Part shown: in pieces, positions 40,871 through 49,862 of the stretch
Layout of the letters: the number at the start of each line of letters is the position of its first letter
How positions within the stretch are numbered: position 1 is the stretch's first letter
Assembly (NCBI RefSeq): GCF_014645655.1
Contig: NZ_BMMD01000012.1
Location: forward strand, 1 to 64,000
From: Agromyces bauzanensis
GTDB lineage: Bacteria > Actinomycetota > Actinomycetes > Actinomycetales > Microbacteriaceae
Reading direction: 5' to 3'
DNA length: 64,000 nt
Notes under the pieces: generated by a model
The model's database searches: none
Seen by the model: the letters and a program-made list of their open reading frames with translations, nothing else
Told to the model about the DNA's origin: nothing
Position numbers and translations under genes: made by a program

Positions 40871-42064
40871 TCAACTCGTCGTCGAGCCGAACGCGCGCCA
40901 CGGGTTGACGGTGACGAGCGCGACGAGCACCCCGAGCACGACGAAGAACAGCCCCGCGATCGGCAGGTATTGCCCGGTCGAGTCGATCACCGCGCCAGAG
41001 ATCGTCGAGCCGACGCCCTGCGCGACGAGCTGCGAGCTCGTGACGATGCCGAACACGATGGGCTGCAGCCGTGAGGCGAACGCGCGCGAGGACTCGAAGA
41101 ACACCGCACCCGTGAGCGGCGACATCGCGAAGCCGAGAGCGAGCAGCGCGACGTCGAAGAGCAGGCCGCTGCCGGTCGCGACCGGCAGCACCGCGACCGT
41201 CATCGCGATGAGCACGCCGAACACGAGCCGCCGCCGCCGGATGCCGTCGCGATTCACGACGACCGACGCGATGGTCGAACCCACCGACCAGATCGACACG
41301 GCCAGTGCCTGCAGCTGCGGCACGTCGACGGCATGCAGGATGACCGGCAGCACGAGTCCCGAGACGAACATGATGCACGCGACGGTGATGACATACACGC
41401 CGATACGCGGCTCGGTGAAGACGGATGCCCAAGCCCGGGCGGCCGGGAGTGGAGTCGTGTCGCCGCGGCGCATCGCGGCGGCGAATTCCGCCGCGGGGAA
41501 GGCGACCAGATACCAGGCGAGTCCGATCGCGACGATCGCGGTGAGGATCGCGTAGATGCCGCGCACGCCGACGAGCGGGCTGATGACGATCATGAGCGCG
41601 GGTGCCACGATCCACGAGACCTGCACGAGGCTGACGTCCCAGGAATAGGTGCGCAGCAGCTTGGGGCCGTGCGTGAGCACGGGGTAGGTCGATCGCGCTG
41701 AGATGTGCGTGGCGGGAAAAGCGATGCCGAGCAGGAGCGCTCCCGCCCAGAATGCGACAACCCCGAGCTCGGCGAGGCCGAGCGCGAGCAGCAGGCCGAT
41801 CGTGATCACGCCGCTGACCGCGAGCACGAGGCGATGCGGATGCCGCGTGAGCAGCCACCCGGCGACGAGGCCGCTGATCGCCGATCCGGCTGAGAACAGC
41901 AGGATCGCGGTGCCCGCCGCCGTGAGTCCGAAGGGCTCTCCCTGGATGACGAAGAGCACTGAGAACACGGTGACCGGCAGGCGCACGATTGCCGTCGCGA
42001 CGAGCAGCTGCCGGACCCGTCCGCCCGGGGGGGTTCGGGCGGACGGGGAGGGGGCGTGATTCAT
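40871..42064 (-). CDS. Major facilitator superfamily transporter
   Basis: 397 residues with about 12 hydrophobic segments, in two halves joined by a charged loop (AAMRRGDTTPLPAARAW). The motif A region is degenerate (GWLLTRHPHR). Start ATG 42064 (MNHAPSPS). It lies 45 bp after the binding-protein gene and in the same direction, so it is probably the last gene of the importer operon. Direction and substrate cannot be told; export of a product or uptake of a related compound are both possible. Confidence 0.78.
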   Translation of the reverse strand: MNHAPSPSARTPPGGRVRQLLVATAIVRLPVTVFSVLFVIQGEPFGLTAAGTAILLFSAGSAISGLVAGWLLTRHPHRLVLAVSGVITIGLLLALGLAELGVVAFWAGALLLGIAFPATHISARSTYPVLTHGPKLLRTYSWDVSLVQVSWIVAPALMIVISPLVGVRGIYAILTAIVAIGLAWYLVAFPAAEFAAAMRRGDTTPLPAARAWASVFTEPRIGVYVITVACIMFVSGLVLPVILHAVDVPQLQALAVSIWSVGSTIASVVVNRDGIRRRRLVFGVLIAMTVAVLPVATGSGLLFDVALLALGFAMSPLTGAVFFESSRAFASRLQPIVFGIVTSSQLVAQGVGSTISGAVIDSTGQYLPIAGLFFVVLGVLVALVTVNPWRAFGSTTS

Positions 42065-42109
42065 GGTCGGAGATGCGTGGCCGCGGCGCGGCGCCGCGGC
42101 CACGCGAGC

Positions 42110-43051
42110 TCAGCCGACGAGTCCCTCGCTCTCCAGCCACTCGGCGGCGACGTCCTCCGGCTCCTCGCCGTCGATGTCGACGCGCGCGTTCAGTGAGCGC
42201 ATGACGTCGTCGGTGAGCTTCTCGCTCAGCGCCGTGAGCGCGTCTTCGATCTCGGGGTGCTCATCGAGTGTCGACTGCAGCAGCGTGACCGCCCCGCGGT
42301 ACTCGACGAAGAAGCCCAGGTCATCCTCGAGCACGACGAGCTCCTCGGAGTCGATGCGGGCATCGGTCGTCGAGACCTCTCCGAACGTGCAGGAGTCGCC
42401 GACCTGGGAGAAGATCAGGTTGAAGTCGAGTTCGACGATCTCGTCGTACGGGCTGCCGTATGCGGCTTCGAGGCCGGGCAGACCGTCGTCGCGCCCGATG
42501 AACTCGCTCGCTGCGCAGATCGAGTTCTCGTCTGGGTGCTCGGCGACATACTCGGCTGCGTCCGAGAGTGATTCGACGCCGGACTCGCCGACCCACTCCT
42601 GCGCGGCCGCGACCGCGTAGGAGTTCTCGAAGGGCGCCTGCGCGATCCACGCGACGTCGTTCGTATCGAGGTCTTCCGCTGCCACGACGTCGAACAGCCC
42701 GTCCGGCACGTCCTCGGTCGTATGGCCGAGGTAGTTGACCCAGCCCGTGCCGGTGTAGTCCCAGTAGACGTCGATCTCACCGGAGAGCAGCGCCTCGCGC
42801 ACCGTCGAGCTGCCGGTGATGCCGGTTCGGTCGGTCGTCGTCGCCCCCTCGGCCTCGAGTACGAGCTGGGTGAGCTTGCCGAGGATGATCGACTCGGTGA
42901 ACTCCTTGGAGCCGACGACGATCTCGGCTCCCGAGAGCGCGCCGTCGCCGGAGGGCGATGGCGCGCTCTCGGCGCATCCGGACACGAGCAGCGCGATGCT
43001 GGCGGCGGTGGCCACGGCGAGGTGCCGTGTGCTGAGCGGACGGTATGTCAT
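42110..43051 (-). CDS. Glycine betaine/choline/carnitine-type ABC binding lipoprotein
   Basis: 313 residues. The signal sequence ends in the lipobox LVSGC. IVVGSKEFTESIILGKLTQLVLEAEG and DVYWDYTGTGWVNYLGH are hallmark motifs of OpuAC/ProX-type (type III quaternary-amine) binding proteins, the EFTES and YTGT segments being part of the ligand site. It delivers a quaternary amine or similar compound to the two permeases encoded upstream. Fourth gene of the operon that begins at 45560. The nitrilase-like and CocE-like genes opposite suggest a nutritional rather than purely osmotic role. Confidence 0.85.
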   Translation of the reverse strand: MTYRPLSTRHLAVATAASIALLVSGCAESAPSPSGDGALSGAEIVVGSKEFTESIILGKLTQLVLEAEGATTTDRTGITGSSTVREALLSGEIDVYWDYTGTGWVNYLGHTTEDVPDGLFDVVAAEDLDTNDVAWIAQAPFENSYAVAAAQEWVGESGVESLSDAAEYVAEHPDENSICAASEFIGRDDGLPGLEAAYGSPYDEIVELDFNLIFSQVGDSCTFGEVSTTDARIDSEELVVLEDDLGFFVEYRGAVTLLQSTLDEHPEIEDALTALSEKLTDDVMRSLNARVDIDGEEPEDVAAEWLESEGLVG

Positions 43052-43109
43052 GGGTTCTCTCCTGATTCGTGAGGGGTGCAGGCGACTCGGGGGGTAGAGT
43101 GTTGGCGGA

Positions 43110-43901
43110 TCAGTCCGGGGATGGGGACAGCGCGCGTTGGCCGAGTCCGACGGCGTAGTCGATGGAGAGCGCGACGATCGCCGTGAGGGCGGCGCCGACG
43201 ATCTGCACGACCGGTCGGTTGTTCGCGAGGCCGGCGACGATGATCGTGCCGAGCCCGCCGGCGTTGATGTACGCGCCCAGCGTCGTGCTCGCGACGTTCA
43301 TGATGAGCGCGGTTCGGATGCCGGCGAAGATCGTCGGCGCAGCGAGTGGCAATTCGATGTGCGCGATCCGTTGCCATTCCGTATGTCCCAATCCCTTCGC
43401 CGCCTCGATCGCCGCAGGTGACACTTGCTGCACGCCGGTGACGGTGTTGATGACGATCGGCACGATCGAGCACAGAACGAGACCGACGAGGGCGGCGGTG
43501 AACCCGAGCGTTCCGGTTGCGACGGCGATGAGCACGAGCACTCCGATCGTCGGCAGCACCTGGGCGAGGTTCAGTACGGGCATGACGAGGTCGTGTACGG
43601 TGCGCAGTCGTCGACGCGCGAGCAGCACCCCTATGGGAACACCGATCACGATCACGATGGCGGTCGCGACGACGCTCAGCACAAGGTGGGACACGAGCGT
43701 CTGCACGATCGTGTCGGCATTGAGGCTGCGCTGCTCGATCGAGTCGAGTGGTCGTGACTGCACGAACGTCCAGAGCAGCAGCGCGCCGACCAGGATCGTC
43801 AGGGGCGTGAGCGCCCGGATGAACACGCTCGAGACGCGCGCCCCCCGCACTTCGCGCGCCCCCCGCACTTCGCGCGCCTCGCGCACCGCGAGCGTCGTCA
43901 T
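43110..43901 (-). CDS. Quaternary-amine-type ABC transporter permease (OpuCB/OpuCD type)
   Basis: 263 residues with five to six TM segments. VLPTIGVLVLIAVA, PIVINTVTGVQQVSPAAIEAAKGLGHTEWQRI (EAA-like loop) and LGAYINAGGLGTIIVAGLANNRP are standard for this permease class. The N-terminus contains EVRGAR twice in a row, produced by an 18-bp tandem repeat. Its ATG overlaps the ATPase stop. Functions as the second membrane subunit with the permease at 44916. Confidence 0.87.
   Translation of the reverse strand: MTTLAVREAREVRGAREVRGARVSSVFIRALTPLTILVGALLLWTFVQSRPLDSIEQRSLNADTIVQTLVSHLVLSVVATAIVIVIGVPIGVLLARRRLRTVHDLVMPVLNLAQVLPTIGVLVLIAVATGTLGFTAALVGLVLCSIVPIVINTVTGVQQVSPAAIEAAKGLGHTEWQRIAHIELPLAAPTIFAGIRTALIMNVASTTLGAYINAGGLGTIIVAGLANNRPVVQIVGAALTAIVALSIDYAVGLGQRALSPSPD
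43835..43870. repeat. 18-bp perfect tandem repeat in the permease N-terminus
   Basis: Two perfect copies of CGCGCGCCCCCCGCACTT (43835-43852, 43853-43870), plus a degenerate third to about 43888. Read on the minus strand it gives repeated EVRGAR near the N-terminus. Copy number could vary in frame without breaking the protein. Confidence 0.8.
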
Positions 43902-44896
43902 CGGGCGACCTCCCGTTCGGCGCCCTCGGCCTCGCGCAGTGCGAGGCGCAACCGGTCGAACGAGAGCGTGCCGACCGGTCTGCCTCCGTCCACGGCAGTC
44001 ACGACGACGTGATCCGCGTGCGAGTGCAGCAGTGCGTCGAGTGCCTGGTGCAGCGTCGACGAACCGGCGATGCGTGGGGCGTCGGCCGAGGCGTCGGCGA
44101 AATCGACGAGCGGGACATCCGAGATGCGCCGCAGCTTGAGGCGCTGCAGTGCGGCACCGTCCCCGACGAAGCGCCGCACGAAGTCGCTCGCGGGGCGGGC
44201 GAGCACGGCATCCGGGGTGTCGTACTGTGCGAGCGTGGCGTTCGAGTCGAACACCGCGATGCGGTCGCCCATCTTGACCGCCTCGTCGATATCGTGCGTG
44301 ACGAACAGGATCGTCTTGTGCATCTCGCGCTGCAGTCGGAGCAGTTCGCCCTGCAGTTCGACGCGGGTGATCGGGTCGATCGCGCCGAACGGTTCGTCCA
44401 TGAGCAGCACGTCCGGGTTCGCCGCGAGGGCGCGGGCGACGCCCACGCGCTGCGCCTGACCGCCGGAGAGCTGCGCCGGGTAGCGATCGCCGAAGTCGCT
44501 CATCGGCACCCCGACAAGGTCGAGCAGTTCCGCGACCCGGTCGTGCGTGCGGCGCTTGTCCCAGCCGAGCAGGCGGGGCACGGCCGCGACGTTCTGCGAG
44601 ATCGTGTGGTGCGGGAAGAGCCCGACCTGCTGGATGACGTAGCCGATGCTGCGGCGCAGCGCCGTGGCGTCGACCTTCGAGACATCCTTGCCGTCGAGCG
44701 AGATGCGGCCGGAGCTGGGCTCGATGAGGCGGTTGACCATCTTCATCGTGGTCGTCTTGCCGCATCCCGACGGTCCGACCAGGGTGAGGATGGCGCCGCG
44801 CGGGATGCGGAAGTCGAGCCCGCTGATGGCCGCGCGGCCCGCGCCCGGGTAGGTCTTGGTCACGCCCTCGAAGGCGATCAGGGCATCGTCGATCAT
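43898..44896 (-). CDS. Quaternary-amine-type ABC transporter ATPase with CBS domain (OpuCA/ProV type)
   Basis: 332 residues. Walker A LVGPSGCGKTTTMKM, Q-loop VIQQVGLFPH, signature LSGGQAQRVGVARAL, Walker B VLLMDEPFGAIDP and H-loop VTHDIDEA are all intact. After about residue 240 a single CBS-like segment (SSTLHQALDALLHSHADHVVV) may sense ionic or nucleotide state. Powers uptake through the two flanking permeases. The operon order permease, ATPase, permease, binding protein is typical of this transporter class. Confidence 0.9.
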   Translation of the reverse strand: MIDDALIAFEGVTKTYPGAGRAAISGLDFRIPRGAILTLVGPSGCGKTTTMKMVNRLIEPSSGRISLDGKDVSKVDATALRRSIGYVIQQVGLFPHHTISQNVAAVPRLLGWDKRRTHDRVAELLDLVGVPMSDFGDRYPAQLSGGQAQRVGVARALAANPDVLLMDEPFGAIDPITRVELQGELLRLQREMHKTILFVTHDIDEAVKMGDRIAVFDSNATLAQYDTPDAVLARPASDFVRRFVGDGAALQRLKLRRISDVPLVDFADASADAPRIAGSSTLHQALDALLHSHADHVVVTAVDGGRPVGTLSFDRLRLALREAEGAEREVAR

Positions 44897-44915
44897 GGTG
44901 GGCTCCTTGGAGCGG

Positions 44916-45560
44916 TTACGAGAGGGACTGCGGTACGGTCAGCCGGCGCAGGATGGTGAAGAGCGCCTCGGAGAGGACGCCGACGAGCACGACGCCGAGC
45001 AGGCCCGCGATCACGAGATTCAGGGCGACTGGGGTGCCGACCCGGTAGAGGCCGGTGAAGATGAACTCGCCGTACCCGGGGCCGAGCACCGTATACCCGA
45101 GCGTGGCGATGGCGATGAGCATGAGCGAGGCCACGCGCAGCCCGGCGAGGATGACGGGCCAGGCGAGCGGCACGCGGACGTTCCAGAACTGCTGGGCGGG
45201 AGTGAGGCCGATCCCCTTGGCCGACTCGAGCGCCGCCGGGTCCGTGCCGCGAAGTCCGACCACCGCGTTCCGCAGGATGGGCAGTACGCCGTAGAGGGTG
45301 AGTACGACCAGCACGTTCACGGTGCTCAGGCCGAGGGGACTGATGAGCAGCACGAGCAGCGCGAACGACGGGATCGTGAAGATCACGCTCGCGACCGCGA
45401 GCGTGAGTTCGCGGAAGGCGGGCGCCCGGTACACGAGCATCGCGAGTCCGACCCCGACGATCGTCGCGAGCACGAGGGAGGCGCCCACGATCAGGATGTG
45501 CTGGCCGCCGAGTTCGACGAAGTCGTCGCCGCGCGAGAACAGGAACTCCCAGAACGTCAC
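44916..45560 (-). CDS. Quaternary-amine-type ABC transporter permease
   Basis: 214 residues. It has five to six TM helices and the conserved segments IPSFALLVLLISPLGLS, LPILRNAVVGLRGTDPAALESAKGIGLTPAQQFWNVRVPLAWP (EAA loop) and LGYTVLGPGYGEFIF. Start is GTG 45560 with AGGAGG five bases upstream. First gene of the operon, read away from the nitrilase-like gene across a 164-bp control region. Confidence 0.88.
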   Translation of the reverse strand: MTFWEFLFSRGDDFVELGGQHILIVGASLVLATIVGVGLAMLVYRAPAFRELTLAVASVIFTIPSFALLVLLISPLGLSTVNVLVVLTLYGVLPILRNAVVGLRGTDPAALESAKGIGLTPAQQFWNVRVPLAWPVILAGLRVASLMLIAIATLGYTVLGPGYGEFIFTGLYRVGTPVALNLVIAGLLGVVLVGVLSEALFTILRRLTVPQSLS

Positions 45561-45629
45561 GTACGCCTCCTGTCGGCTTCTCGATTGATTGTGCGCTTAG
45601 TTTCACATAACGCATCGCGTGTTGAGCCT

Positions 45630-45659
45630 GTTGCAACGAACTAGAAACGGAGTTGTAAC
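45630..45659. promoter_or_regulatory. Repeated GTTGCAAC/GTTGTAAC sites in divergent control region
   Basis: GTTGCAAC (45630-45637, a perfect palindrome) and GTTGTAAC (45652-45659) are 22 bp apart between the importer operon and the nitrilase-like gene. Such paired sites suit a dimeric regulator such as the IclR protein at 40109; binding is inferred. Confidence 0.4.
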
Positions 45660-45724
45660 AGCCGGGTCGTAGCGTTCGGTGCCAGAACCGTCGGCCGGTT
45701 CATCGTCGAGACAGGGGAGCGCGC

Positions 45725-46561
45725 ATGGCACGGATCGCGGTGGCGCAGTTCGCCCCGCTGCTCGGAGACGTCGACGCGAATCTCGAACGTGTCACGCACA
45801 TCGCCGCCGAGGCGCGAGCGGGCGGCGCCGGCCTCCTCGTCACGCCCGAGCTCGCCCTGCACGGCTACGACTTGGGAGCGATCAGCCCTGAGACCGCGAT
45901 CGCCGCGACCGACCAGCGGCTTCCGGAACTGACCGCGGGCGGCATCGACGTGCTCCTCGGCTACCACGAGCGCCGCGGTATGCGGTTGCACAACTCGGCG
46001 AGCTATCTCTCCGCGGGCGGCACCGTGCACACCCAGCGCAAGCTCTACCTGCCGAACTACCTCGCCTGGGAAGAGAAGAAGCATTCGAGCGCGGGCCAGG
46101 CGCTGCGCGCATTCGACACCGGCATCGGCCGGGTCGGCGTCGTGATCTGCAATGACGCCTGGCAGCCCATGCTGCCCTGGCTGCTCGCGCAGGACGGGGC
46201 GGAGGTGCTGTTCATGATCGCCGACAGCTCCGCCGACGTCGACGCGGACCAGGTCGACAACGTCCGCTACTGGGGAGACCTGCTCGAGTTCCATGCGCGC
46301 ATGTGCCAGAGCTGGGTCGTGTTCTGCAATCGTGTCGGTGTCGAGTCGGGGGCGACGTTCTGGGGCGGCTCGCGTGTCATCGACCCGCGCGGTGAGACGG
46401 TCGCGGCGGCCGCGCTCTGGCGGGAGGAGCTGCTGCAGGTCGAGATCGACGTCGAGTACGCGCGCAGCGAGCGTCGGCGGCTGCCCCTGCTCGCGGACGC
46501 GCGGCTCGGCCTCCTTCGACGCGAGATCTCGCGGCTCATCGAAGCGGGTGGCGACCTCTGA
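45725..46561 (+). CDS. Nitrilase-superfamily carbon-nitrogen hydrolase
   Basis: 278 residues. All three catalytic residues are visible: E42 in LVTPELALHG, K106 in QRKLYLPNY, and C142 in VGVVICNDAWQP. ND after the Cys and the overall length fit aliphatic amidase/N-carbamoyl- or omega-amidase-like branches rather than true nitrilases. It hydrolyses an amide or carbamoyl bond in the cytoplasm. It is divergent from an amine-type importer and followed by a CocE-like hydrolase, so the three units may take up and degrade one N-containing compound. Confidence 0.85.
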   Translation: MARIAVAQFAPLLGDVDANLERVTHIAAEARAGGAGLLVTPELALHGYDLGAISPETAIAATDQRLPELTAGGIDVLLGYHERRGMRLHNSASYLSAGGTVHTQRKLYLPNYLAWEEKKHSSAGQALRAFDTGIGRVGVVICNDAWQPMLPWLLAQDGAEVLFMIADSSADVDADQVDNVRYWGDLLEFHARMCQSWVVFCNRVGVESGATFWGGSRVIDPRGETVAAAALWREELLQVEIDVEYARSERRRLPLLADARLGLLRREISRLIEAGGDL

Positions 46562-46593
46562 CGCGCCAGCCCCGGCGGATCGCCCCCGCGCCC

Positions 46594-48234
46594 GTGCCGG
46601 ACGATGCGAACGACGTGCGAGTGGCGATGCGCGACGGCACCGAACTCGCGACCGACCTCTACCTCCCGGATCGCGCCGCTCCCGCGCCGGCGATGCTGGT
46701 GCGCATCCCGTATGACAAGGATGGCGAGTCGGCGTTCCTGCCCGAGATCGCGCGCGCCGCGACGGCCCGCGGCTACGCCGCCGTGATGCAGGATGTGCGT
46801 GGCAGGTACCGCTCGGACGGCGCGCCGCTCTTCGGCGTGCACGAGGCGCTCGACGGCTACGACACGATCGAGTGGATCATCGCCCGACCGTGGAGCGACG
46901 GCTCGGTGGTGATGTGGGGCGACTCGTACTTCGGGCTCACGGCGCTCGCCGCCGCATCCACCGGTCACCCCGCGCTGCGCGCGATCGCGCCCCGCGTCAC
47001 GGGAACGCAGCTCGGGCGCGTGCTCGAGGTCGGCGTCGGAGTGACCGACGTCGAGCAGTCGAGCTTCCGCGAGCTCCTCGCCCTGTACTTCGCGACCCAC
47101 GAGACGATCGAGTGGCCGGTCGATTGGTCGGCGCGTCCGCTCGCCGCCGAGTTCGAGCGCTGCTTCGAGGCGATCGGCACGCGCTCGGAGAGCTATGACC
47201 GCGAGGTGCGGTCACCCGGCGGGCTGACCGCGCTCCGACTCGAGGACCTGCTGAGCGCGCCGCCCGTGCCGATCCTGTTCACGGCCGGCTGGTTCGATGC
47301 GTTCGCGGCGTGGTCGTGGCACGACCTCGCCGGACTGCGCTCGCATGCGGGCTGGGCCGAAGGCCTGCGGATGCGACTCGAGGCGATCGACCATCACAAC
47401 GGACGCTTCGCGGAGGCGTTCGGCGGTGCATCCGCCGCGCCGAGTCCCGTCGCGCGCGTGCTCGGGCCGGCGCTCGACTTCTTCGATGATGTGCTCGGCC
47501 GGCCGGGCACCATGCCCACGCCGCGGGTCGCCTTCGAGGTCTGTTATGGCGACTGGGGGAGCGCGACGTCGTGGCCGCCGGAAGCCACGACGCGTCTGAC
47601 GCTGCACGGCGCCGTCGCGGGGAGCTCACGAGCCGGCGCGCTGACGGTGGACTCGCCGGCCGAGCCGGGCGAGCTCAGGTGGTCGACGGACGGGGTCGAC
47701 CCGGTGCCATCGGTCTCATCGGACCCCTATCGGATGCTCACGACGGCGCGCGACCTCGCACGCGACGCGTTGCGCCCGGACGTCGCATCGCTCGACTCCG
47801 CTCCCTTCCCGGAGGGTGTCACGCTGCTCGGCCCGATCGACGTGACGGCGGAGCTCCGCACCGACGCGCATCTCGTGGACCTCTTCGCGAGGTTGCTCGA
47901 CGTCGCGCCGTCGGGCTGGGCATCGCTGATCGCGCGCGGGCAGGTGCGCGTTCGCATGGATGCCGCTCCGCGCAGCGTGCGCATCGATCTGCAGCACGTC
48001 GCCTACCGGGTGCGACCGGGGCACCGGTTGCGCCTGCATCTGGCGAGTGGCGACTTCCCCCAGTTCATGTTCCTCGGCTCCGACGGAACCTCCGGCTGGG
48101 ACGCCGAACGCGGCGAGCCCGCGACCGTGTCACTGCCGACCTGGGGCGAGCACGGACTCCGGCTCACCGTGTCGATCGAGCGGGAGGTTCGTCACTTCCC
48201 GAACCGCAGGAGGAACGGATCGGTGTCGATGTAG
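46594..48234 (+). CDS. CocE/NonD-family (S15-like) acyl hydrolase
   Basis: 546 residues. N-terminal MRDGTELATDLYLPD, RIPYDKDG, QDVRGRYRSDG and MWGDSYFG with nucleophile S111 are signatures of the X-Pro dipeptidyl-peptidase/CocE group. LFTAGWFDAF supplies the Asp region, and the C-terminal jelly-roll (from about 350) ends in HRLRLHLASGDFPQF. It cleaves an ester or amide, exact substrate unknown. I start at GTG 46594, the first good start after the amidase stop; the ribosome-binding site is weak. Its 3' end overlaps the tail of the convergent membrane-protein gene by 43 bp. Confidence 0.83.
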   Translation: MPDDANDVRVAMRDGTELATDLYLPDRAAPAPAMLVRIPYDKDGESAFLPEIARAATARGYAAVMQDVRGRYRSDGAPLFGVHEALDGYDTIEWIIARPWSDGSVVMWGDSYFGLTALAAASTGHPALRAIAPRVTGTQLGRVLEVGVGVTDVEQSSFRELLALYFATHETIEWPVDWSARPLAAEFERCFEAIGTRSESYDREVRSPGGLTALRLEDLLSAPPVPILFTAGWFDAFAAWSWHDLAGLRSHAGWAEGLRMRLEAIDHHNGRFAEAFGGASAAPSPVARVLGPALDFFDDVLGRPGTMPTPRVAFEVCYGDWGSATSWPPEATTRLTLHGAVAGSSRAGALTVDSPAEPGELRWSTDGVDPVPSVSSDPYRMLTTARDLARDALRPDVASLDSAPFPEGVTLLGPIDVTAELRTDAHLVDLFARLLDVAPSGWASLIARGQVRVRMDAAPRSVRIDLQHVAYRVRPGHRLRLHLASGDFPQFMFLGSDGTSGWDAERGEPATVSLPTWGEHGLRLTVSIEREVRHFPNRRRNGSVSM

Positions 48235-48962
48235 TGGTACGCCGCGTTGTCGATGTTGCTGACGTCCGCCACCGGGCCGACGTCGCGTGCGATGAGCATC
48301 AGGCGCCGCCAGGGTTCCCGGGGGCCATCCACGAGTGTGCGCACGATGCGGCCGTCGCGCGCCGTAACGACGAGGTATTCGGGCGAGGGGGGTGGTTGGA
48401 CCGGGGGATCCTCGGCCTCCTTCCACCCGTAGGTCACGAACCGGGCGAGGCTCTTCACCTCGTCCCAGGCGAACCGCGCCGGCCCGCCGTCGCGGGGGAG
48501 ATCGCCCTCGATGTCGGTGACGAGGGTGAGTCCGCGCTCGTCTGCGGCGGCTCGCACGGCGTGCCGGGTGGCCCGCATCACGAGCCGGACCACGGACGCG
48601 CCTTGCAGCAGTGCGATGAGCCCGGAGACGATGGCACCAGCTATCGCAGCGAGATTCGCCCAGAAAGCGACCCCGAGGCCGTCGAAGATCCCCGTGAACC
48701 CGATGCGCCCGAGGTACACCGCCCCGATTCCCGCCGCGATCGCCACCGCCGTGCGCCGGACGATCCGCCCGGCGGCACGCCCGAACGACTCCCGAATCTC
48801 GACTGAGGTCGCTCCGCCGCGAAGCCGATCCTGCCTGGCGGCGTGCCGTCGCCTGCCGCGTTCCTCCTCCTCGGCGTACGCTCGGTTGCTCACAGCCCAT
48901 GCCTCGCTCCACCCCCGCTTGAGCCGATCACTCCCGGTGCTCGATCGTTCCTCGTCCACCAT
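48192..48962 (-). CDS. Uncharacterised membrane protein
   Basis: 256 residues from ATG 48962; a GTG at 49007 would add 15. I recognise no family. The N-terminal 60 residues are very charged (AEEEERGRRRHAARQD). Two TM segments follow (about residues 70-90 and 100-125: AVAIAAGIGAVYLG, ANLAAIAGAIVSGLIALL). The C-terminal half is soluble, with YLVVTARDGRIVRTLVDGP and NIDNAAYHYIDTDPF, resembling small PH-like domains of membrane proteins in style only. It overlaps tail-to-tail with the CocE-like gene. Confidence 0.65.
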   Translation of the reverse strand: MVDEERSSTGSDRLKRGWSEAWAVSNRAYAEEEERGRRRHAARQDRLRGGATSVEIRESFGRAAGRIVRRTAVAIAAGIGAVYLGRIGFTGIFDGLGVAFWANLAAIAGAIVSGLIALLQGASVVRLVMRATRHAVRAAADERGLTLVTDIEGDLPRDGGPARFAWDEVKSLARFVTYGWKEAEDPPVQPPPSPEYLVVTARDGRIVRTLVDGPREPWRRLMLIARDVGPVADVSNIDNAAYHYIDTDPFLLRFGK

Positions 48963-49061
48963 GACGTCGATTGTCTCAGCAGAACGCGGCAACTGAGCGA
49001 TGTTCACATCGAATTCGCTGTCCCTGCAATGCAGGGCAACATCGGCCGATCATGATCACGC

Positions 49062-49781
49062 ATCCGCCAGACCTACAGCGGCCCCGCCTCCCCGTACTGG
49101 GCGAGCAAGGGGCTCATCGGTCTGCTGCTCCCCGAGAGCTCGACCGCGTGAAGCGCGCCGGATCGTACGGGTCGCCGTGCACGGGAGTGACCACTTCGGC
49201 ATCTCGGAGAGCTACGACCCCTTCTACCGCCGGTCGCGGCGCGGTGCCATCGATCGCGTGCGGCTCGACGGCCGTGTCGCTGTGTCCCGGTCCCGGCTCT
49301 CGTGGTCCGATCCACTCGGCGAGCTCTCGGGCGCGCCCGAGCCGGCGGCATCGTGGTCGGCCCGCGGCTCACCATCGCGATCGCAACGCGGGGCGTCGTC
49401 GAGGTGCGCGTCGCTCGCCTCGAGGCGGAGCCGCCAGTGGACGCCTCGCACGGGGAGTCCGGTGAGCTCGTCGACCTCGGCTGGGCGGCGATGCCGCGCG
49501 ATGCCGGCCCGTGGCGCGCGGATGCCGGCGGATGGGCGATCGCGGCCGATATCGAGCCGAAGGATGCTACGGGCGTCGCGCCGACCGTGCGCGTGACGAC
49601 CTCGGCGGGAGAGCTCACGAGGGCTGCGGCCGCTCACCGGGCACGTGACGACCGGCATCCATCGCGCGCGCGGTGCGAACCCGATGGGCGAGCACGTCTC
49701 GGCGGACGGGGCGGAGCTCGATGGCGACGATGTCGTCGTGCGCTGGACCGACGGCAAGGCCGACCGGATCGCGCTCGGATG
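49062..49781 (+). pseudogene. DUF2264-family C-terminal remnant
   Basis: The first frame reads RQTYSGPASPYWASKGLIG, then LLLPESS and a stop, a highly typical segment of DUF2264 proteins. In shifted frames follow RIVRVAVHGSDHF with YDPFYRRS, and near 49350-49620 GPRLTIAIATRGVVEVRVARL. All are in the order expected for the C-terminal half of DUF2264, but with several frame changes and stops. The N-terminal half is absent. DUF2264 proteins often accompany polysaccharide clusters. 48963-49061 and 49782-49862 hold no gene I can support. Confidence 0.65.
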
Positions 49782-49862
49782 ATAAGTGGCGCTTCTTCCA
49801 AATAGGCATGGTGAACCGCCACATGCCCGCTGCCGATGCCTCGGCGGCGGTACGCTCGGTCC

